A DNA stretch of 64,000 nucleotides from Bacillus vallismortis (GCF_004116955.1 NZ_CP026362.1:1156501-1220500); one strand, 5' to 3'. Positions 9,122 to 20,157 are shown, numbered from the stretch's first letter. Translations and numbers: made by a program. The notes: a model not told the origin generated them from the sequence alone.

Positions 9122-9769
9122 ATGTTTACAGGAATTATAGAAGAAACAGGCACAATCGAATCCATGAAAAAAGCAGGGCATTCAATGGCCTTGACAATCA
9201 AATGCTCAAAGATACTGGAGGATGTTCATCTGGGCGACAGCATTGCGGTGAACGGCATTTGCCTGACTGTCACCGATTTTACAAAAAACCAATTCACAGT
9301 AGATGTAATGCCTGAAACAGTCAAAGCGACATCACTGAATGAATTATCAAAAGGAAGCAAAGTAAACCTGGAAAGAGCGATGGCGGCAAACGGCCGATTC
9401 GGAGGCCATTTTGTCTCAGGACATGTCGACGGAACTGCCGAAATTACACGAATTGAAGAGAAAAGCAACGCTGTTTACTATGATTTAAAGATGGACCCGT
9501 CTTTAACAAAAACATTGGTTTTAAAGGGGTCCATCACCGTGGATGGCGTAAGTTTGACCATATTCGGCCTGGCAAAGGATACAGTGACGATTTCTTTAAT
9601 ACCGCATACCATCAGCGAAACGATTTTTTCAGATAAAACCATTGGTTCTACAGTGAATATCGAATGCGATATGATCGGAAAATATATGTACCGATTTCTG
9701 CATAAAGCCAGTGAAAATAAGACCCAACAAACCATTACAAAAGCCTTCTTAAGCGAAAACGGCTTTTAG
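9122..9769 (+). CDS. ribE: Riboflavin synthase alpha subunit
   Basis: Dismutates two molecules of 6,7-dimethyl-8-ribityllumazine to riboflavin, the last step of the pathway. The 215-residue protein holds two homologous lumazine-binding repeats: the first starts [10 protein letters not shown] and includes VNGICLTV and [11 protein letters not shown], and the second has VDGVSLTI. The C-terminal helix [11 protein letters not shown] is the trimer helix. ATG 9122 is preceded by GGATGGTGA; the GTG nine bases upstream would add three residues without family support. In the operon it sits between ribD and ribBA. The older name is ribB. Confidence 0.96.
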   Translation: MFTGIIEETGTIESMKKAGHSMALTIKCSKILEDVHLGDSIAVNGICLTVTDFTKNQFTVDVMPETVKATSLNELSKGSKVNLERAMAANGRFGGHFVSGHVDGTAEITRIEEKSNAVYYDLKMDPSLTKTLVLKGSITVDGVSLTIFGLAKDTVTISLIPHTISETIFSDKTIGSTVNIECDMIGKYMYRFLHKASENKTQQTITKAFLSENGF

Positions 9770-9783
9770 AGAGGAAGATTCGC

Positions 9784-10980
9784 ATGTTTCATCCAATAGA
9801 AGAAGCACTAGACGCTTTAAAAAAAGGCGAAGTCATCATCGTTGTAGATGATGAAGACAGAGAAAATGAAGGAGACTTTGTCGCTCTTGCCGAGCATGCA
9901 ACACCCGAAGTCATTAACTTCATGGCAACACACGGAAGAGGATTGATTTGCACGCCGCTTAGTGAGGACATCGCAGACAAGCTTGATCTGCACCCAATGG
10001 TTGAGCATAATACAGATTCTCACCATACTGCATTTACGGTAAGCATTGACCACCGCAAAACGAAAACAGGTATCAGTGCCCAAGAAAGATCTTTTACCGT
10101 TCAAGCATTGCTGGACAGCAAATCCGTGCCGTCTGATTTCCAGCGTCCGGGGCACATTTTTCCGCTTATTGCGAAAAAAGGGGGAGTGCTGAAAAGAGCA
10201 GGCCATACAGAAGCCGCTGTTGACCTTGCTGAAGCCTGCGGATCTCAAGGAGCCGGAGTCATCTGTGAGATTATGAATGAAGACGGAACGATGGCAAGAG
10301 TGCCTGAGCTCATTGAAATAGCGAAAAAGCATCAATTAAAAATGATCACCATTAAAGATTTGATTCAATACCGTTACAACCTGACATCACTTGTCGAGCG
10401 CGAAGTCGACATTACGCTGCCCACTGATTTTGGCACATTCAAGGTTTACGGATACACAAACGAGGTAGACGGAAAAGAGCATGTCGCATTTGTAATGGGC
10501 GATGTGCCGTTCGGTGAAGAACCGGTATTAGTCCGGGTGCATTCGGAATGTCTCACAGGCGACGTATTTGGATCTCATCGCTGTGACTGCGGCCCGCAGC
10601 TGCACGCCGCCTTGACGCAAATTGCCGCTGAAGGGCGGGGAGTGCTCTTGTATTTGCGCCAAGAAGGCCGAGGCATCGGTTTGATCAATAAATTAAAAGC
10701 TTATAAGCTTCAGGAAGAAGGCTATGATACCGTAGAAGCCAACGAAGCGCTCGGATTCTTGCCTGACCTTCGCAACTATGGCATCGGAGCACAAATGTTA
10801 CGCGACCTCGGTGTGCGGAATATGAAGCTTTTGACGAATAACCCGCGAAAAATCGCCGGCCTTGAAGGCTATGGACTCAGCATTTCAGAAAGAGTGCCGC
10901 TTCAAATGGAGGCAAAAGAGCACAACAAAAAATATTTGCAAACCAAAATGAACAAACTGGGTCATTTACTTCATTTTTAA
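9784..10980 (+). CDS. ribBA: Bifunctional DHBP synthase / GTP cyclohydrolase II
   Basis: Supplies both inputs of riboflavin synthesis: 3,4-dihydroxy-2-butanone 4-phosphate from ribulose 5-phosphate and the pyrimidine from GTP. It has 398 residues. The N-terminal RibB half (1-200) has [12 protein letters not shown] and the metal and active-site residues in [12 protein letters not shown]. The C-terminal RibA half has the three zinc Cys in [17 protein letters not shown] and the GTP loop RQEGRGIGL. It stands 14 bp after ribE and 32 bp before ribH. Called ribA in early B. subtilis work. Confidence 0.97.
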   Translation: MFHPIEEALDALKKGEVIIVVDDEDRENEGDFVALAEHATPEVINFMATHGRGLICTPLSEDIADKLDLHPMVEHNTDSHHTAFTVSIDHRKTKTGISAQERSFTVQALLDSKSVPSDFQRPGHIFPLIAKKGGVLKRAGHTEAAVDLAEACGSQGAGVICEIMNEDGTMARVPELIEIAKKHQLKMITIKDLIQYRYNLTSLVEREVDITLPTDFGTFKVYGYTNEVDGKEHVAFVMGDVPFGEEPVLVRVHSECLTGDVFGSHRCDCGPQLHAALTQIAAEGRGVLLYLRQEGRGIGLINKLKAYKLQEEGYDTVEANEALGFLPDLRNYGIGAQMLRDLGVRNMKLLTNNPRKIAGLEGYGLSISERVPLQMEAKEHNKKYLQTKMNKLGHLLHF

Positions 10981-11012
10981 TCACAAATATCACAAAAAAG
11001 GATGGGAATCAT

Positions 11013-11477
11013 ATGAATATCATACAAGGAAATTTAGTAGGTACAGGTCTGAAAATCGGAATCGTAGTAGGAAGATTTAATGATTTTATTACAAGCAAGC
11101 TGCTAAGTGGTGCAGAAGATGCGTTACTCAGACACGGCGTAGACACAAATGATATCGATGTGGCTTGGGTTCCAGGCGCATTTGAAATTCCATTTGCCGC
11201 AAAAAAAATGGCCGAAACAAAAAAATATGACGCGATTATTACATTGGGCACTGTCATCAGAGGCGCGACGACACATTACGATTATGTCTGCAATGAAGCC
11301 GCAAAAGGCATCGCGCAAGCAGCAAACACGACGGGCGTACCGGTCATCTTTGGGATTGTGACAACAGAAAACATCGAACAGGCGATTGAGCGTGCCGGCA
11401 CGAAAGCGGGAAACAAAGGTGTAGATTGCGCTGTTTCTGCCATAGAAATGGCAAATTTAAACCGTTCATTTGAATAA
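11013..11477 (+). CDS. ribH: 6,7-dimethyl-8-ribityllumazine synthase
   Basis: Condenses the pyrimidine with DHBP to lumazine, and assembles into a 60-subunit capsid that in Bacillus encloses the RibE trimer. It has 154 residues. Visible features are [11 protein letters not shown] (substrate Phe), [29 protein letters not shown] with the catalytic His, and [16 protein letters not shown]. The gene is the penultimate one of the operon and is followed by a 113-bp gap holding an internal promoter for ribT. Confidence 0.97.
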   Translation: MNIIQGNLVGTGLKIGIVVGRFNDFITSKLLSGAEDALLRHGVDTNDIDVAWVPGAFEIPFAAKKMAETKKYDAIITLGTVIRGATTHYDYVCNEAAKGIAQAANTTGVPVIFGIVTTENIEQAIERAGTKAGNKGVDCAVSAIEMANLNRSFE

Positions 11478-11491
11478 TTTGTTGAAAACAG

Positions 11492-11963
<472 letters not shown>

Positions 11964-11965
<2 letters not shown>

Positions 11966-11998
11966 GCAGAGGCTGTCATTAGCCCCTGCTTTTTTTTC
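11964..11998. terminator. Terminator of the rib operon, overlapping the ypuF 3' end
   Basis: AGCAGAGGCT pairs with AGCCCCTGCT (one mismatch) and is followed by eight T residues on the plus strand. The 3' arm and T run encode the last KKSRG residues of ypuF on the other strand. Confidence 0.8.
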
Positions 11999-12503
11999 TC
12001 CGCTCTATCTCTTTTTCACGCTCAAGGATGACGTCTGTCCGATCCCGCAACCGGTGTTTGTCGATTAGAAAAGCATCGGTGAGTGTGCTCGGCTGCCCCC
12101 ATGTGCACTTTTTTTTCTTGCATTCAATGCGGCATGCTTCCTCTAGCTTCTCATCTTTGATCGGCAGCATGATGCTTTTGTAGGGAGACCCCATTTCAAT
12201 TTGTTCGTCAACCGTCTGCATAAGCTCAAGTAAACGGCTATGATCAAGTCCCAAGTCTTCAACCGCTTGTTTTTCGGCTTGAAGAATCCGGATGCTGTTC
12301 GCCATCAGTCGTTTGGCACCGGCTATATTCTGCCTTCTATGATGATACAAAGCAACCGCAAGCTGAATAAAGCCGACCCAATACATTTTTCGTTTATTTG
12401 GAGGATCTTCCTTCCAATATTCTTCTAAAATTTCATGGCATTCAAAATAATCCCGTGTTGCGTGAAACTCAACGAGATAATCGATATAAGCTTTCGGGTA
12501 CAC
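11979..12503 (-). CDS. ypuF: DUF309-family protein YpuF
   Basis: A 174-residue cytosolic protein of the DUF309 family. The family core is visible near the N-terminus: FHATRDYFECHEILEEYWK (paired His and acidic residues) and GFIQLAVALYHHRRQN, which in the family form an all-helical bundle. The C-terminal half is basic, with IECKKKKCTWGQP and ending in alternating Glu/Lys. Function unknown. The GTG at 12503 is 7 bp from AAAGGAGG; the longer frame (to 12827) runs through the divergent promoter region and is not credible. It is divergent from scpA and convergent with ribT. Confidence 0.9.
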   Translation of the reverse strand: MYPKAYIDYLVEFHATRDYFECHEILEEYWKEDPPNKRKMYWVGFIQLAVALYHHRRQNIAGAKRLMANSIRILQAEKQAVEDLGLDHSRLLELMQTVDEQIEMGSPYKSIMLPIKDEKLEEACRIECKKKKCTWGQPSTLTDAFLIDKHRLRDRTDVILEREKEIERRKKSRG

Positions 12504-12683
12504 GATGTTTCCTCCTTTAATCTGCTTTAAGTGTAACATAGGAAGAATAAAAGAAAAAAGAACGCTCATCCCAGATCGCTTCTTCTTTATTACGACAAAT
12601 AAGGGAACACGACTTTCCTCACACCTCCATTGTTGTTTTGAATATTCTGTACAAATTGCTTCAAAACAGGAAATGAAATAGTA

Positions 12684-12713
12684 TTGGACGAGAGCTTTTT
12701 GGTGCCTTATACT
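12684..12713 (+). promoter_or_regulatory. Sigma-A promoter of scpA-scpB
   Basis: TTGGAC (12684-12689), an 18-bp spacer and TATACT (12708-12713) lie 54 bp before the scpA start. Confidence 0.7.
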
Positions 12714-12767
12714 AAAGGATAGCCAGTTTATCCGGCAATGAGAGTGATACTTGAAAATGGTGAGATG

Positions 12768-13523
12768 ATGGAAGAATATCAAGTGAAAATCGATACGTTT
12801 GAGGGCCCATTGGACCTGCTGCTTCATTTAATCAATCGTCTTGAAATTGACATATATGATATACCTGTGGCGAAGATCACTGAACAATATTTATTATATG
12901 TACATACGATGCGTGTGCTTGAGCTCGATATTGCCAGCGAGTATTTGGTCATGGCTGCCACGCTGCTCAGCATCAAAAGCAGAATGCTGCTCCCGAAGCA
13001 AGAGGAGGAGCTTTTTGATGATGAATTGCTTGAAGAAGAAGATCCGCGGGAAGAATTGATTGAAAAGCTGATTGAGTATAGAAAATATAAAGATGCGGCG
13101 AAGGATTTAAAAGAACGGGAAGAAGAAAGACAAAAATCGTTCACGAAACCGCCGAGTGATTTGAGCGAATATGCAAAAGAAGTCAAACAGTCTGAGCATA
13201 AGCTCTCCGTCACGGTTTATGATATGATCGGGGCTTTTCAAAAAGTGCTGAAACGCAAAAAAATAACAAGGCCGATGGAAACAACAATTACCAGACAGGA
13301 AATACCAATCGAAGACAGAATGAACGAAATCGTGCACAGCCTGAAATCAAGAGGAACGAGAGTCAACTTTATGGAGCTGTTTCCTTATGAGCAAAAAGAC
13401 CATTTGGTTGTGACTTTTCTGGCGGTTCTCGAACTGATGAAGAATCAGCTGGTACTCATAGAACAGGAGCACAATTTTTCAGATATTTACATTACGGGGA
13501 GTGAATCCATTCATGGGGCTTGA
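12768..13523 (+). CDS. scpA: Segregation and condensation protein A
   Basis: The kleisin subunit of the SMC-ScpA-ScpB complex that compacts and segregates the chromosome. It has 251 residues. The N-terminal kleisin motif is [17 protein letters not shown], followed by [10 protein letters not shown]. The acidic linker [19 protein letters not shown] is at about 93-110, and the C-terminal winged helix includes [12 protein letters not shown]. Start codons ATG 12765 and 12768 are adjacent; the second gives the family length. It overlaps scpB by 11 bp, so the partners are coupled. Confidence 0.95.
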   Translation: MEEYQVKIDTFEGPLDLLLHLINRLEIDIYDIPVAKITEQYLLYVHTMRVLELDIASEYLVMAATLLSIKSRMLLPKQEEELFDDELLEEEDPREELIEKLIEYRKYKDAAKDLKEREEERQKSFTKPPSDLSEYAKEVKQSEHKLSVTVYDMIGAFQKVLKRKKITRPMETTITRQEIPIEDRMNEIVHSLKSRGTRVNFMELFPYEQKDHLVVTFLAVLELMKNQLVLIEQEHNFSDIYITGSESIHGA

Positions 13524-14106
13524 TATCGTGAATTGGAAAGCTATAGTGGAAGCCCTTCTTTACGCGGCAGGCGATGAAGGGCTCACAAAAAAGCAGCTGT
13601 TAACAGTGCTTGAAATCGAAGAGCCTGAACTGAACACCATCATGGCGGATGTGGCGGACGAATACCGCGGGGATACAAGAGGCATTGAACTGATTGAATA
13701 TGCAGATACGTACATGCTCTCTACGAAAAAAGCCTTTGCGCCGTACTTGAAAAAACTGATAGAAGTGCCGTCAAAGGGCCTTTCTCAAGCTTCACTAGAA
13801 GTACTGGCCATTGTATCTTATAAACAGCCGATTACGAGAGCGGAAATTGAAGAAATCAGAGGCGTGAAATCAGAACGGATTTTACACAGCCTCGTCGCGA
13901 AGGCGCTATTGTGTGAAGTCGGACGGGCTGACGGTCCGGGACGGGCCATTTTATACGGCACCACGCCGACTTTTCTTGAACAATTCGGCCTGAAAACGCT
14001 GGACGAGCTTCCGCCGCTGCCTGAAAATGCGGAAGAAGACGTTCTTCAAGAAGAAGCTGATTTATTTTTTGAAAACTTTAACCAAACCTTCGAAGATATA
14101 AAATAG
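13513..14106 (+). CDS. scpB: Segregation and condensation protein B
   Basis: Partner of ScpA and SMC; a dimer that binds the ScpA linker. It has 197 residues with two winged-helix domains, recognisable by [18 protein letters not shown] in the first and [23 protein letters not shown] in the second, and an acidic C-terminal tail ([19 protein letters not shown]). ATG 13513, rather than the in-frame GTG at 13501, gives the known length and is served by GGAGTGA. It is translated from within the scpA 3' end. Confidence 0.95.
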   Translation: MGLDIVNWKAIVEALLYAAGDEGLTKKQLLTVLEIEEPELNTIMADVADEYRGDTRGIELIEYADTYMLSTKKAFAPYLKKLIEVPSKGLSQASLEVLAIVSYKQPITRAEIEEIRGVKSERILHSLVAKALLCEVGRADGPGRAILYGTTPTFLEQFGLKTLDELPPLPENAEEDVLQEEADLFFENFNQTFEDIK

Positions 14107-14161
14107 AAGTTTAATGAATCGCGTTTTTTCATCATCATAAGATATAAGGAAAGAAGCTATT

Positions 14162-14698
14162 ATGAAAGAAGCAAAATGTGAGAGACAAAGACATGAGGGG
14201 AAGATACCAAACGAAATGGGACATTCGATTGTGCGAGCGCAGACTCAAAAAACAGGCGAATTCTTATCAATGGTTGTCAATACCGTTAACGATTACCTAA
14301 ATCAAACTACGCTTGCCTCCTTGCAGGCTGAATTGCCTATTGAGAAAGGATACTGCTGTGATCTGCTGAGCACTCTGAGAAGAATGACAGTATTTTGTGA
14401 AGGTGGCGCTGAAGCGTGCCGCCGTCTCCTGATGCAGGAGCCTTTTCAAGAAGCCAGAGCGGAAAAAACACTTTACAATGTATATCACCAATGCATTGAA
14501 GAGTTCTTTATGCCCAAAAAAGACACGTGGTGTGAAAATAGCCGGGCGTCTTATACCGGAGTCAGCGCAATTGAGTTTTACCATGCCGTTCCTGCGTCGC
14601 TAGAGCAATTATTATTGCCGCTGAGCGCAGCCTTTTTGAAAATGAGAGAAGAGCTGGCTCATTACGAAGCGTCCGGATCAAGCATGGCGCCAATTTAG
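14162..14698 (+). CDS. ypuI: Conserved protein YpuI (unknown function)
   Basis: A 178-residue soluble protein without signal peptide or membrane segment. It is rich in helix-forming residues with scattered Cys (GYCCDLLSTL, FCEGGAEACRRLL, DTWCEN). I recognise it only as the conserved Bacillus protein found between scpB and dacB; no catalytic motif is evident. The ATG follows AAGGAAAG by about 9 bp. A later ATG (MGHSIVRA) is possible. It is followed by a clear terminator, so it is separate from the dacB operon. Confidence 0.85.
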   Translation: MKEAKCERQRHEGKIPNEMGHSIVRAQTQKTGEFLSMVVNTVNDYLNQTTLASLQAELPIEKGYCCDLLSTLRRMTVFCEGGAEACRRLLMQEPFQEARAEKTLYNVYHQCIEEFFMPKKDTWCENSRASYTGVSAIEFYHAVPASLEQLLLPLSAAFLKMREELAHYEASGSSMAPI

Positions 14699-14708
14699 AT
14701 AACGTTTA

Positions 14709-14737
14709 CTCTCCCTTTTTCAGGGAGGGTTTTTTTA
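14709..14737 (+). terminator. Intrinsic terminator of ypuI
   Basis: CTCCCT and AGGGAG form the stem with a TTTTC loop, and eight T residues follow. Confidence 0.8.
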
Positions 14738-14824
14738 TGTTTGCCGGAAGATCTATAATTGATATTCATAACTGATGGACATGCGCATAAACTTGTACAA
14801 ACCACCACAAGGACGTGAGCAAAC

Positions 14825-15972
14825 ATGCGCATTTTCAAAAAAGCAGTATTCATGGTCATGATTTCTTTTCTTCTTGTAAATGTAAATGTGAACCCAGCAC
14901 ATGCTGCTATAGATGTCAGTGCAAAAAGCGCGATAGTGATTGATGGAGCGTCAGGCAGAGTGTTGTTTGCCAAGGGCGAGCATGAAAGAAGGCGGATTGC
15001 GAGCATTACAAAAATCATGACGGCTGTGCTCGCTATCGAATCAGGCAAAATGGATGAAACGGTGACGGTTTCGGCAAATGCTGTCAGAACGGAAGGCTCT
15101 GCTATTTATTTAAGAGAAGGGCAAAAAGTGAAATTAAAAGATCTTGTGTACGGCTTAATGCTGAGATCAGGAAACGACGCCGCTGTTGCGATTGCTGAGC
15201 ATGTGGGGGGAGCCTCGATGGATTTGTTTATATGATGAATCAAAAAGCTGAGCAGCTTGGTATGGAGAATACCCGTTTCCAAAACCCGCATGGATTGGAC
15301 GACCACAAAAACCATTATTCATCAGCCTATGATATGGCCATTTTAACCAAATACGCTATGAAACTGAAAGACTATCAAAAAATTTCAGGCACAAAAATAT
15401 ACAAAGCAGAAACAATGGAAAGCGTTTGGAAAAACAAAAACAAACTGCTTACGATGCTTTACCGGTACAGCACAGGAGGAAAAACAGGCTATACAAAACT
15501 CGCAAAACGGACACTGGTCTCGACAGCTTCAAAGGACGGCATTGACCTGATAGCCGTTACCATCAATGATCCTGATGATTGGGATGATCATATGAAAATG
15601 TTTAACTATGTGTTTGATCATTTTCAAACCTATTTAATCGCGAAAAAAGGGGACATTCCAAAGCTGAATGGCACATTTTATGAGTCTAAGGCTTTTATCA
15701 AGCGGGACATCACCTATTTGCTAACCGAAGAGGAGAAAGAAGATGTCAACATTCAAACCACGCTGCTTAAACCGAAAAAAGCCTGGGAAAAAGACGCCTC
15801 AAAGATTCCAGACATCGTAGGGCACATGAAAATCATGTTTAACGATGAAACCATTGCAAAAGTGCCGATCTATTATGAAAATGAACGACATCAAAAACCA
15901 AAGAAACAATTTTTTGAAACGTTCAAATCAATCTTTCTGAATGCGGCTGGCGGGGCAAAATGGTCAATATAA
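14825..15972 (+). pseudogene. dacB: D-alanyl-D-alanine carboxypeptidase DacB (PBP5*), frameshifted
   Basis: PBP5* trims peptides of the spore cortex. The signal peptide (about 1-28, ending NPAHA-A), the SxxK motif (SITK) and SxN motif (SGND) lie in the first frame (14825-15235). The KTG motif (GGKTGYT) and the C-terminal domain lie in a second frame that opens at 15232 and ends at 15972. The break is at the six-G run 15205-15210: one extra base would restore [16 protein letters not shown]. The first frame otherwise ends with the foreign tail ASMDLFI. Its TGA overlaps ATG 15232, so reinitiation is possible. No other damage is seen, which implies a very recent change or a sequencing error. First gene of dacB-spmA-spmB. 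Confidence 0.85.
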
Positions 15973-16550
15973 TATGGGTCAGCTTAACTGTGATCGGACT
16001 TGTTTTTGCGATGTGCAACGGAACCTTGCAAGATGTAAATGAAGCTGTGTTTAAGGGGGCAAAAGAAGCCGTGACGATCTCATTCGGGCTGATGAGCGTG
16101 CTTGTTTTCTGGCTGGGCTTAATGAAAATAGCCGAGCAGTCAGGGCTTTTGGATATTTTCAGCCGAATGTGCAGGCCATTTATATCTAAGCTGTTCCCGG
16201 ATATACCTCCGGATCACCCGGCGATGGGCTACATTTTATCTAATCTCATGGCGAACTTCTTCGGCCTCGGGAATGCGGCAACCCCTCTTGGCATTAAAGC
16301 AATGGAGCAAATGAAAAAGCTGAATGGAAACCGAACGGAAGCAAGCCGGTCGATGATTACTTTTTTAGCTGTCAATACGTCCTGCATCACCCTCATTCCG
16401 ACAACCGTAATCGCTGTCCGAATGGCCTATTCCTCCAAAACGCCGACAGATATTGTCGGGCCAAGTATTTTGGCGACACTCATCTCTGGAATCGGTGCCA
16501 TTATGATTGACCGGTATTTTTATTACCGCCGCAAAAAGAAGGGAAGGTGA
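15960..16550 (+). CDS. spmA: Spore maturation protein A
   Basis: Integral membrane protein needed, with SpmB, for normal dehydration of the spore core. It has 196 residues and is hydrophobic throughout, with the nucleoside-transporter-like gate domain seen in this family; [17 protein letters not shown] and [21 protein letters not shown] are the conserved stretches. It ends in the basic tail YYRRKKKGR. It overlaps the dacB 3' end by 13 bp, so the dacB frameshift may lower its translation. SpmB starts 4 bp after its stop. Confidence 0.93.
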   Translation: MVNIIWVSLTVIGLVFAMCNGTLQDVNEAVFKGAKEAVTISFGLMSVLVFWLGLMKIAEQSGLLDIFSRMCRPFISKLFPDIPPDHPAMGYILSNLMANFFGLGNAATPLGIKAMEQMKKLNGNRTEASRSMITFLAVNTSCITLIPTTVIAVRMAYSSKTPTDIVGPSILATLISGIGAIMIDRYFYYRRKKKGR

Positions 16551-16554
16551 GCGG

Positions 16555-17091
16555 ATGGAAATCATTAATTGGCTGTCATTAGCAATGATTCCGATCATTA
16601 TTGCCGGCGTTCTTCTTTATGGAACAATGAAAAAGGTTCCCACCTATGAATCGTTTGTCGAAGGCGGAAAAGAAGGGATAGAGATCGCCTTTTCCATTAT
16701 CCCATATTTAGTAGGAATGCTTGTCGCCATTACTGTTTTCAGGTCATCTGGCGCGCTTGATTTTATCATGGACCTTTTAAAACCGTTATTCTCCGCTATC
16801 GGCATCCCTGCTGAAGTGGTTCCGCTTGCCTTGATTCGCCCCATCTCCGGTACGGCTGCACTCGGTATGACAACCGATTTAATTGCAGTATACGGGCCCG
16901 ACTCCTTCATCGGCAGACTGGCATCCGTTATGCAGGGGTCAACGGATACAACGCTTTACGTCCTGACAGTGTATTTTGGAGCCGTTGGCATTAAAAAAAT
17001 GGGTGATGCATTAAAGGTGGGACTTCTTGCTGATTTGATCGGCGTAGTTGCATCTATCATCATCGTTACGTTATTATTTGGGAGCGCCTGA
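16555..17091 (+). CDS. spmB: Spore maturation protein B
   Basis: A 178-residue membrane partner of SpmA in the same gate-domain family. It has about five hydrophobic segments; the conserved features are FVEGGKEGIEIAFSIIPYLV near residue 35 and PLALIRPISGTAALG about residue 88, followed by QGSTDTTLYVL. ATG 16555 follows AAGGTGAGCGG; the upstream in-frame ATG is inside spmA and not served by a ribosome site. A short terminator overlaps its stop codon. Confidence 0.93.
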   Translation: MEIINWLSLAMIPIIIAGVLLYGTMKKVPTYESFVEGGKEGIEIAFSIIPYLVGMLVAITVFRSSGALDFIMDLLKPLFSAIGIPAEVVPLALIRPISGTAALGMTTDLIAVYGPDSFIGRLASVMQGSTDTTLYVLTVYFGAVGIKKMGDALKVGLLADLIGVVASIIIVTLLFGSA

Positions 17092-17106
17092 AAACGGCGT
17101 TTTTTT
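17084..17106 (+). terminator. Terminator of dacB-spmA-spmB
   Basis: GCGCC/GGCGT is a short GC stem around the spmB stop codon, followed by seven T residues. Confidence 0.6.
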
Positions 17107-17182
17107 AGATTGGGCGCTTACAGTCTGAAAAAGCTTGTTTGTTCAGGTTGAAAAAAGTAAGATAATACTTGAGGTGAAAGAC

Positions 17183-17917
17183 ATGGAAAGACTGCAAAAA
17201 GTGATTGCTCATGCCGGATTTGCATCGCGCAGAAAGGCAGAAGAGCTGATTAAAGAAGGAAAAGTAAAGGTGAACGGCAAAGTAGTAACAGAGCTGGGTG
17301 TTAAGGTCACCGGTTCTGATCAGATTGAGGTAAACGGGTTAAAGGTTGAACGCGAAGAGCCGGTTTACTTTCTCTTATATAAACCAAGAGGCGTTATTTC
17401 CGCAGCCCAGGATGACAAAGGGCGCAAAGTCGTGACGGACTTTTTTAAAGAAGTCCCGCAGCGCATTTATCCGATCGGACGTCTGGATTATGATACGAGC
17501 GGTCTTTTGCTTTTAACCAATGACGGCGAATTTGCCAATAAGCTGATGCACCCTAAGTATGAAATAGACAAAACATACGTGGCGAAGGTGAAAGGCATTC
17601 CCCCTAAAGAGCTGCTCAGAAAGCTGGAGCGCGGAATTATGCTGGAGGAAGGCAAAACGGCGCCTGCTAAAGCGAAGCTTCTGTCTTTGGATAAGAGAAA
17701 GCAGACAAGCATTATTCAGCTGACGATTCATGAAGGACGCAACAGACAAGTGCGGCGCATGTTTGAAGCGATCGGGCATGAGGTAATCAAGCTGAAGCGT
17801 GAAGAATACGCGTTTTTAAACCTGCGAGGCCTGCACACGGGAGATGCCAGAGAGCTTACGCCGCATGAAGTCAAAAGACTCAGAGCGCTGGCGGAGCACG
17901 GTAAAAACGCTTTCTAA
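17183..17917 (+). CDS. rluB: 23S rRNA pseudouridine synthase B
   Basis: Makes a pseudouridine in the peptidyl-transferase region of 23S rRNA. It has 244 residues: an N-terminal S4 RNA-binding domain (MERLQKVIAHAGFASRRKA and following, 1-60), then the RsuA/RluB-type catalytic domain with GRLDYDTSGLLLLTNDG, where the Asp of DYDTSG is the nucleophile, and HEGRNRQVRRMFEAIGH. The ATG at 17183 has GAGGTGAAAG upstream. It is monocistronic between spmB and resA. Formerly ypuL. Confidence 0.94.
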   Translation: MERLQKVIAHAGFASRRKAEELIKEGKVKVNGKVVTELGVKVTGSDQIEVNGLKVEREEPVYFLLYKPRGVISAAQDDKGRKVVTDFFKEVPQRIYPIGRLDYDTSGLLLLTNDGEFANKLMHPKYEIDKTYVAKVKGIPPKELLRKLERGIMLEEGKTAPAKAKLLSLDKRKQTSIIQLTIHEGRNRQVRRMFEAIGHEVIKLKREEYAFLNLRGLHTGDARELTPHEVKRLRALAEHGKNAF

Positions 17918-18010
17918 ATTTCACATAACCTTCAAAAAGTGAGAAATGTGAAATGAATGTGCAATGATATAATTGAATGGACCTGCAATAGGGGAAGGGG
18001 GCAGTGGACA

Positions 18011-18550
18011 ATGAAGAGAAATAGGCGTTTATTCATTCGGACCGGCATCCTTCTCATTTTAATCTGCGCGCTTGGCTATACGATTTACAATGCCGTATTT
18101 GCCGGCAAAGAGAGCATATCCGAAGGGTCCGACGCACCTAATTTTGTCCTTGAAGATACGAATGGGAAGCGTATAGAGCTCAGTGATTTAAAAGGGAAAG
18201 GTGTTTTTTTAAATTTCTGGGGTACATGGTGTGAACCGTGCAAAAAAGAATTTCCTTATATGGCGAACCAGTATAAGCATTTTAAAGACAAAGGCATCGA
18301 AGTTGTCGCGGTAAATGTTGGGGAGTCAAAGATAGCAGTACATAATTTTATAAAATCCTACGGAGTCAATTTCCCGGTTGTTCTGGATACAGATCGCCAA
18401 GTGCTTGATGCCTATGACGTATCTCCGCTTCCGACAACCTTTTTAATCAATCCGGAAGGAAAAGTTGTCAAGGTGGTGACCGGCACTATGACAGAAAGCA
18501 TGATCCATGATTATATGAATCTGATAAAACCCGGAGAGACTTCGGGATGA
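18011..18550 (+). CDS. resA: Thiol-disulfide oxidoreductase ResA
   Basis: Membrane-anchored thioredoxin-like protein that reduces the cysteines of apocytochrome c on the outer face of the membrane before heme attachment. It has 179 residues: a signal anchor (about 8-28), then a TlpA-like domain with the active site [12 protein letters not shown] and the cis-Pro loop SPLPTTFLI. The Glu between the Cys residues (CEPC) is typical of ResA. ATG 18011 is the best-placed start; the TTG/ATG codons upstream lack support. Its 3' end overlaps resB by 4 bp (ATGA). Confidence 0.96.
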   Translation: MKRNRRLFIRTGILLILICALGYTIYNAVFAGKESISEGSDAPNFVLEDTNGKRIELSDLKGKGVFLNFWGTWCEPCKKEFPYMANQYKHFKDKGIEVVAVNVGESKIAVHNFIKSYGVNFPVVLDTDRQVLDAYDVSPLPTTFLINPEGKVVKVVTGTMTESMIHDYMNLIKPGETSG

Positions 18551-20157
18551 AGCGAGTCAAATGTGAATGCGGACATGTAAACCCGGTCGGAACCGTTCTA
18601 TGTGAATCTTGCGGAAGAGCTCTTCAGAACACGCAGCCTCCGCTTGCTGATATGAGATATGACGGAAGCGCAAGGCGTTCACAAACCTATAATAAAACGA
18701 TCATCGATAAAATTTGGAATTTCTTTTCTTCGGTTAAGGTTGGAATATGGCTTATCGTCATCACCCTTGCCGCATCAGCGTTCGGCACCATTTTTCCCCA
18801 AGAAGCCTATTTGCCTCCGGGCGCACAGGCTGATACTTATTACAAAGAGCAGTATGGCACGTTCGGCCAGCTTTATTATTTGCTCGGGTTTCATCATTTA
18901 TATGGCTCTTGGTGGTATTTGCTGCTCATTGCCTCGATCGGCATTTCACTCGTGATTTGCAGCCTTGACCGGGTCATTCCGTTGTACAGGGCATTAAAAA
19001 AACAGGGTGTCAGAAGGAGTCCTGCTTTTTTGAGAAGGCAGCGCCTATTCAGTGAAACAGACACTGTATTGGATGGGAAAGCAAAAGAAAAGATTGTAGC
19101 GCTCTTAAAGAAGAAGCATTATAGAATCAGAGAACAAGAGAGCAGCATTCTTGCCGAAAAAGGACGTTTTTCCCGCTGGGGTCCGTATGTCAACCACATT
19201 GGATTAATTATCTTTCTGATTGGTGCGATGCTGAGATTTGTGCCCGGCATGTACGTTGACGAGACGCTTTGGATCAGAGAAGGCGAAACAGCAGCAATTC
19301 CGGGGACAGACGGAAAATATTATTTGAAAAACAATCAATTCAGTGTAGAGACCTATAACAGCAAAACAGAAAAAAAAGTATTCGCAGATGCCATTGACAG
19401 AGTCGGGGACGGGAAAGTGGCAAAGAACTTTCAAACAGATGCCGTACTTTACAAGAGAGAAGGAAAAATTGTTTATGGCGAGAAACCGAAGCTGAAAAAA
19501 GTAACAGAAGAGGACATCCGCGTCAATGAGCCGCTGCGTTTTGATTCTTTTTCCGTTTACCAGGTGGATTATAAAGAGAATCAGCTTGATCAAATGGTAT
19601 TCCAGCTGATAGACAAAAAAACAAAAAAATCCTTTGGAAGCTTGAAGATCAACCTTCTGGATCCAGATTCGGTTTATGATCTTGGCAACGGTTACAAAGT
19701 TGAAATTGCCAGCTACCTGCCAGACTTCTATTTTAATCAGGATGGAGAGCCGAGCACAAAAACAAAAATCCCTAACAACCCGGCTTTTGTCTTTAATATC
19801 ATAACGCCGGACAAACCGAAGGGTGAAAAAAGCTTTGTCGCCATCCAAGAAACAATCGAAGGCTCTGGCAGCAATAAATACAAGCTGAAATTTGACCATG
19901 TCGAAACGAAAAACATTACCGGACTCACAGTCAGAAAGGATTTGACGCTCTGGGTGCTTGCGGTCGGCGGAGCCATTTTTATGATCGGTGTCATTCAAGG
20001 GATGTACTGGCAGCACCGAAGAATCTGGCTGCACTCACAGGACGGCGCAGTCATGGTGGCAGGGCATACGAATAAAAACTGGTATGGCTTAAAGAAGGAC
20101 TTAGCATTTGTATTGGCCGATTCCGGACTGACTGAACCGGCGGACCAAAAAGAATGA
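18547..20157 (+). CDS. resB: Cytochrome c biogenesis protein ResB
   Basis: With ResC it forms the System II heme delivery and ligation complex. It has 536 residues. A four-Cys zinc-ribbon-like head ([18 protein letters not shown]) is followed by membrane segments at about 65-85, 120-140 and 215-235, a large extracellular domain, and a last membrane segment near 480-500 ([18 protein letters not shown]). The stop TGA at 20155-20157 is followed in frame by IKTQK and TAG, so the protein seems to have lost six C-terminal residues by one base change. Second gene of resABCDE. Confidence 0.95.
   Translation: MKRVKCECGHVNPVGTVLCESCGRALQNTQPPLADMRYDGSARRSQTYNKTIIDKIWNFFSSVKVGIWLIVITLAASAFGTIFPQEAYLPPGAQADTYYKEQYGTFGQLYYLLGFHHLYGSWWYLLLIASIGISLVICSLDRVIPLYRALKKQGVRRSPAFLRRQRLFSETDTVLDGKAKEKIVALLKKKHYRIREQESSILAEKGRFSRWGPYVNHIGLIIFLIGAMLRFVPGMYVDETLWIREGETAAIPGTDGKYYLKNNQFSVETYNSKTEKKVFADAIDRVGDGKVAKNFQTDAVLYKREGKIVYGEKPKLKKVTEEDIRVNEPLRFDSFSVYQVDYKENQLDQMVFQLIDKKTKKSFGSLKINLLDPDSVYDLGNGYKVEIASYLPDFYFNQDGEPSTKTKIPNNPAFVFNIITPDKPKGEKSFVAIQETIEGSGSNKYKLKFDHVETKNITGLTVRKDLTLWVLAVGGAIFMIGVIQGMYWQHRRIWLHSQDGAVMVAGHTNKNWYGLKKDLAFVLADSGLTEPADQKE

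Noticed and set aside
12504-12827. N-terminal extension of ypuF
   Set aside because: It crosses the scpA promoter and has no ribosome site, while GTG 12503 stands behind a near-perfect AAAGGAGG.
19204-20034. 276-codon minus-strand open frame inside resB
   Set aside because: Cys- and Phe-rich antisense shadow of the ResB extracellular domain; no start signal or promoter.
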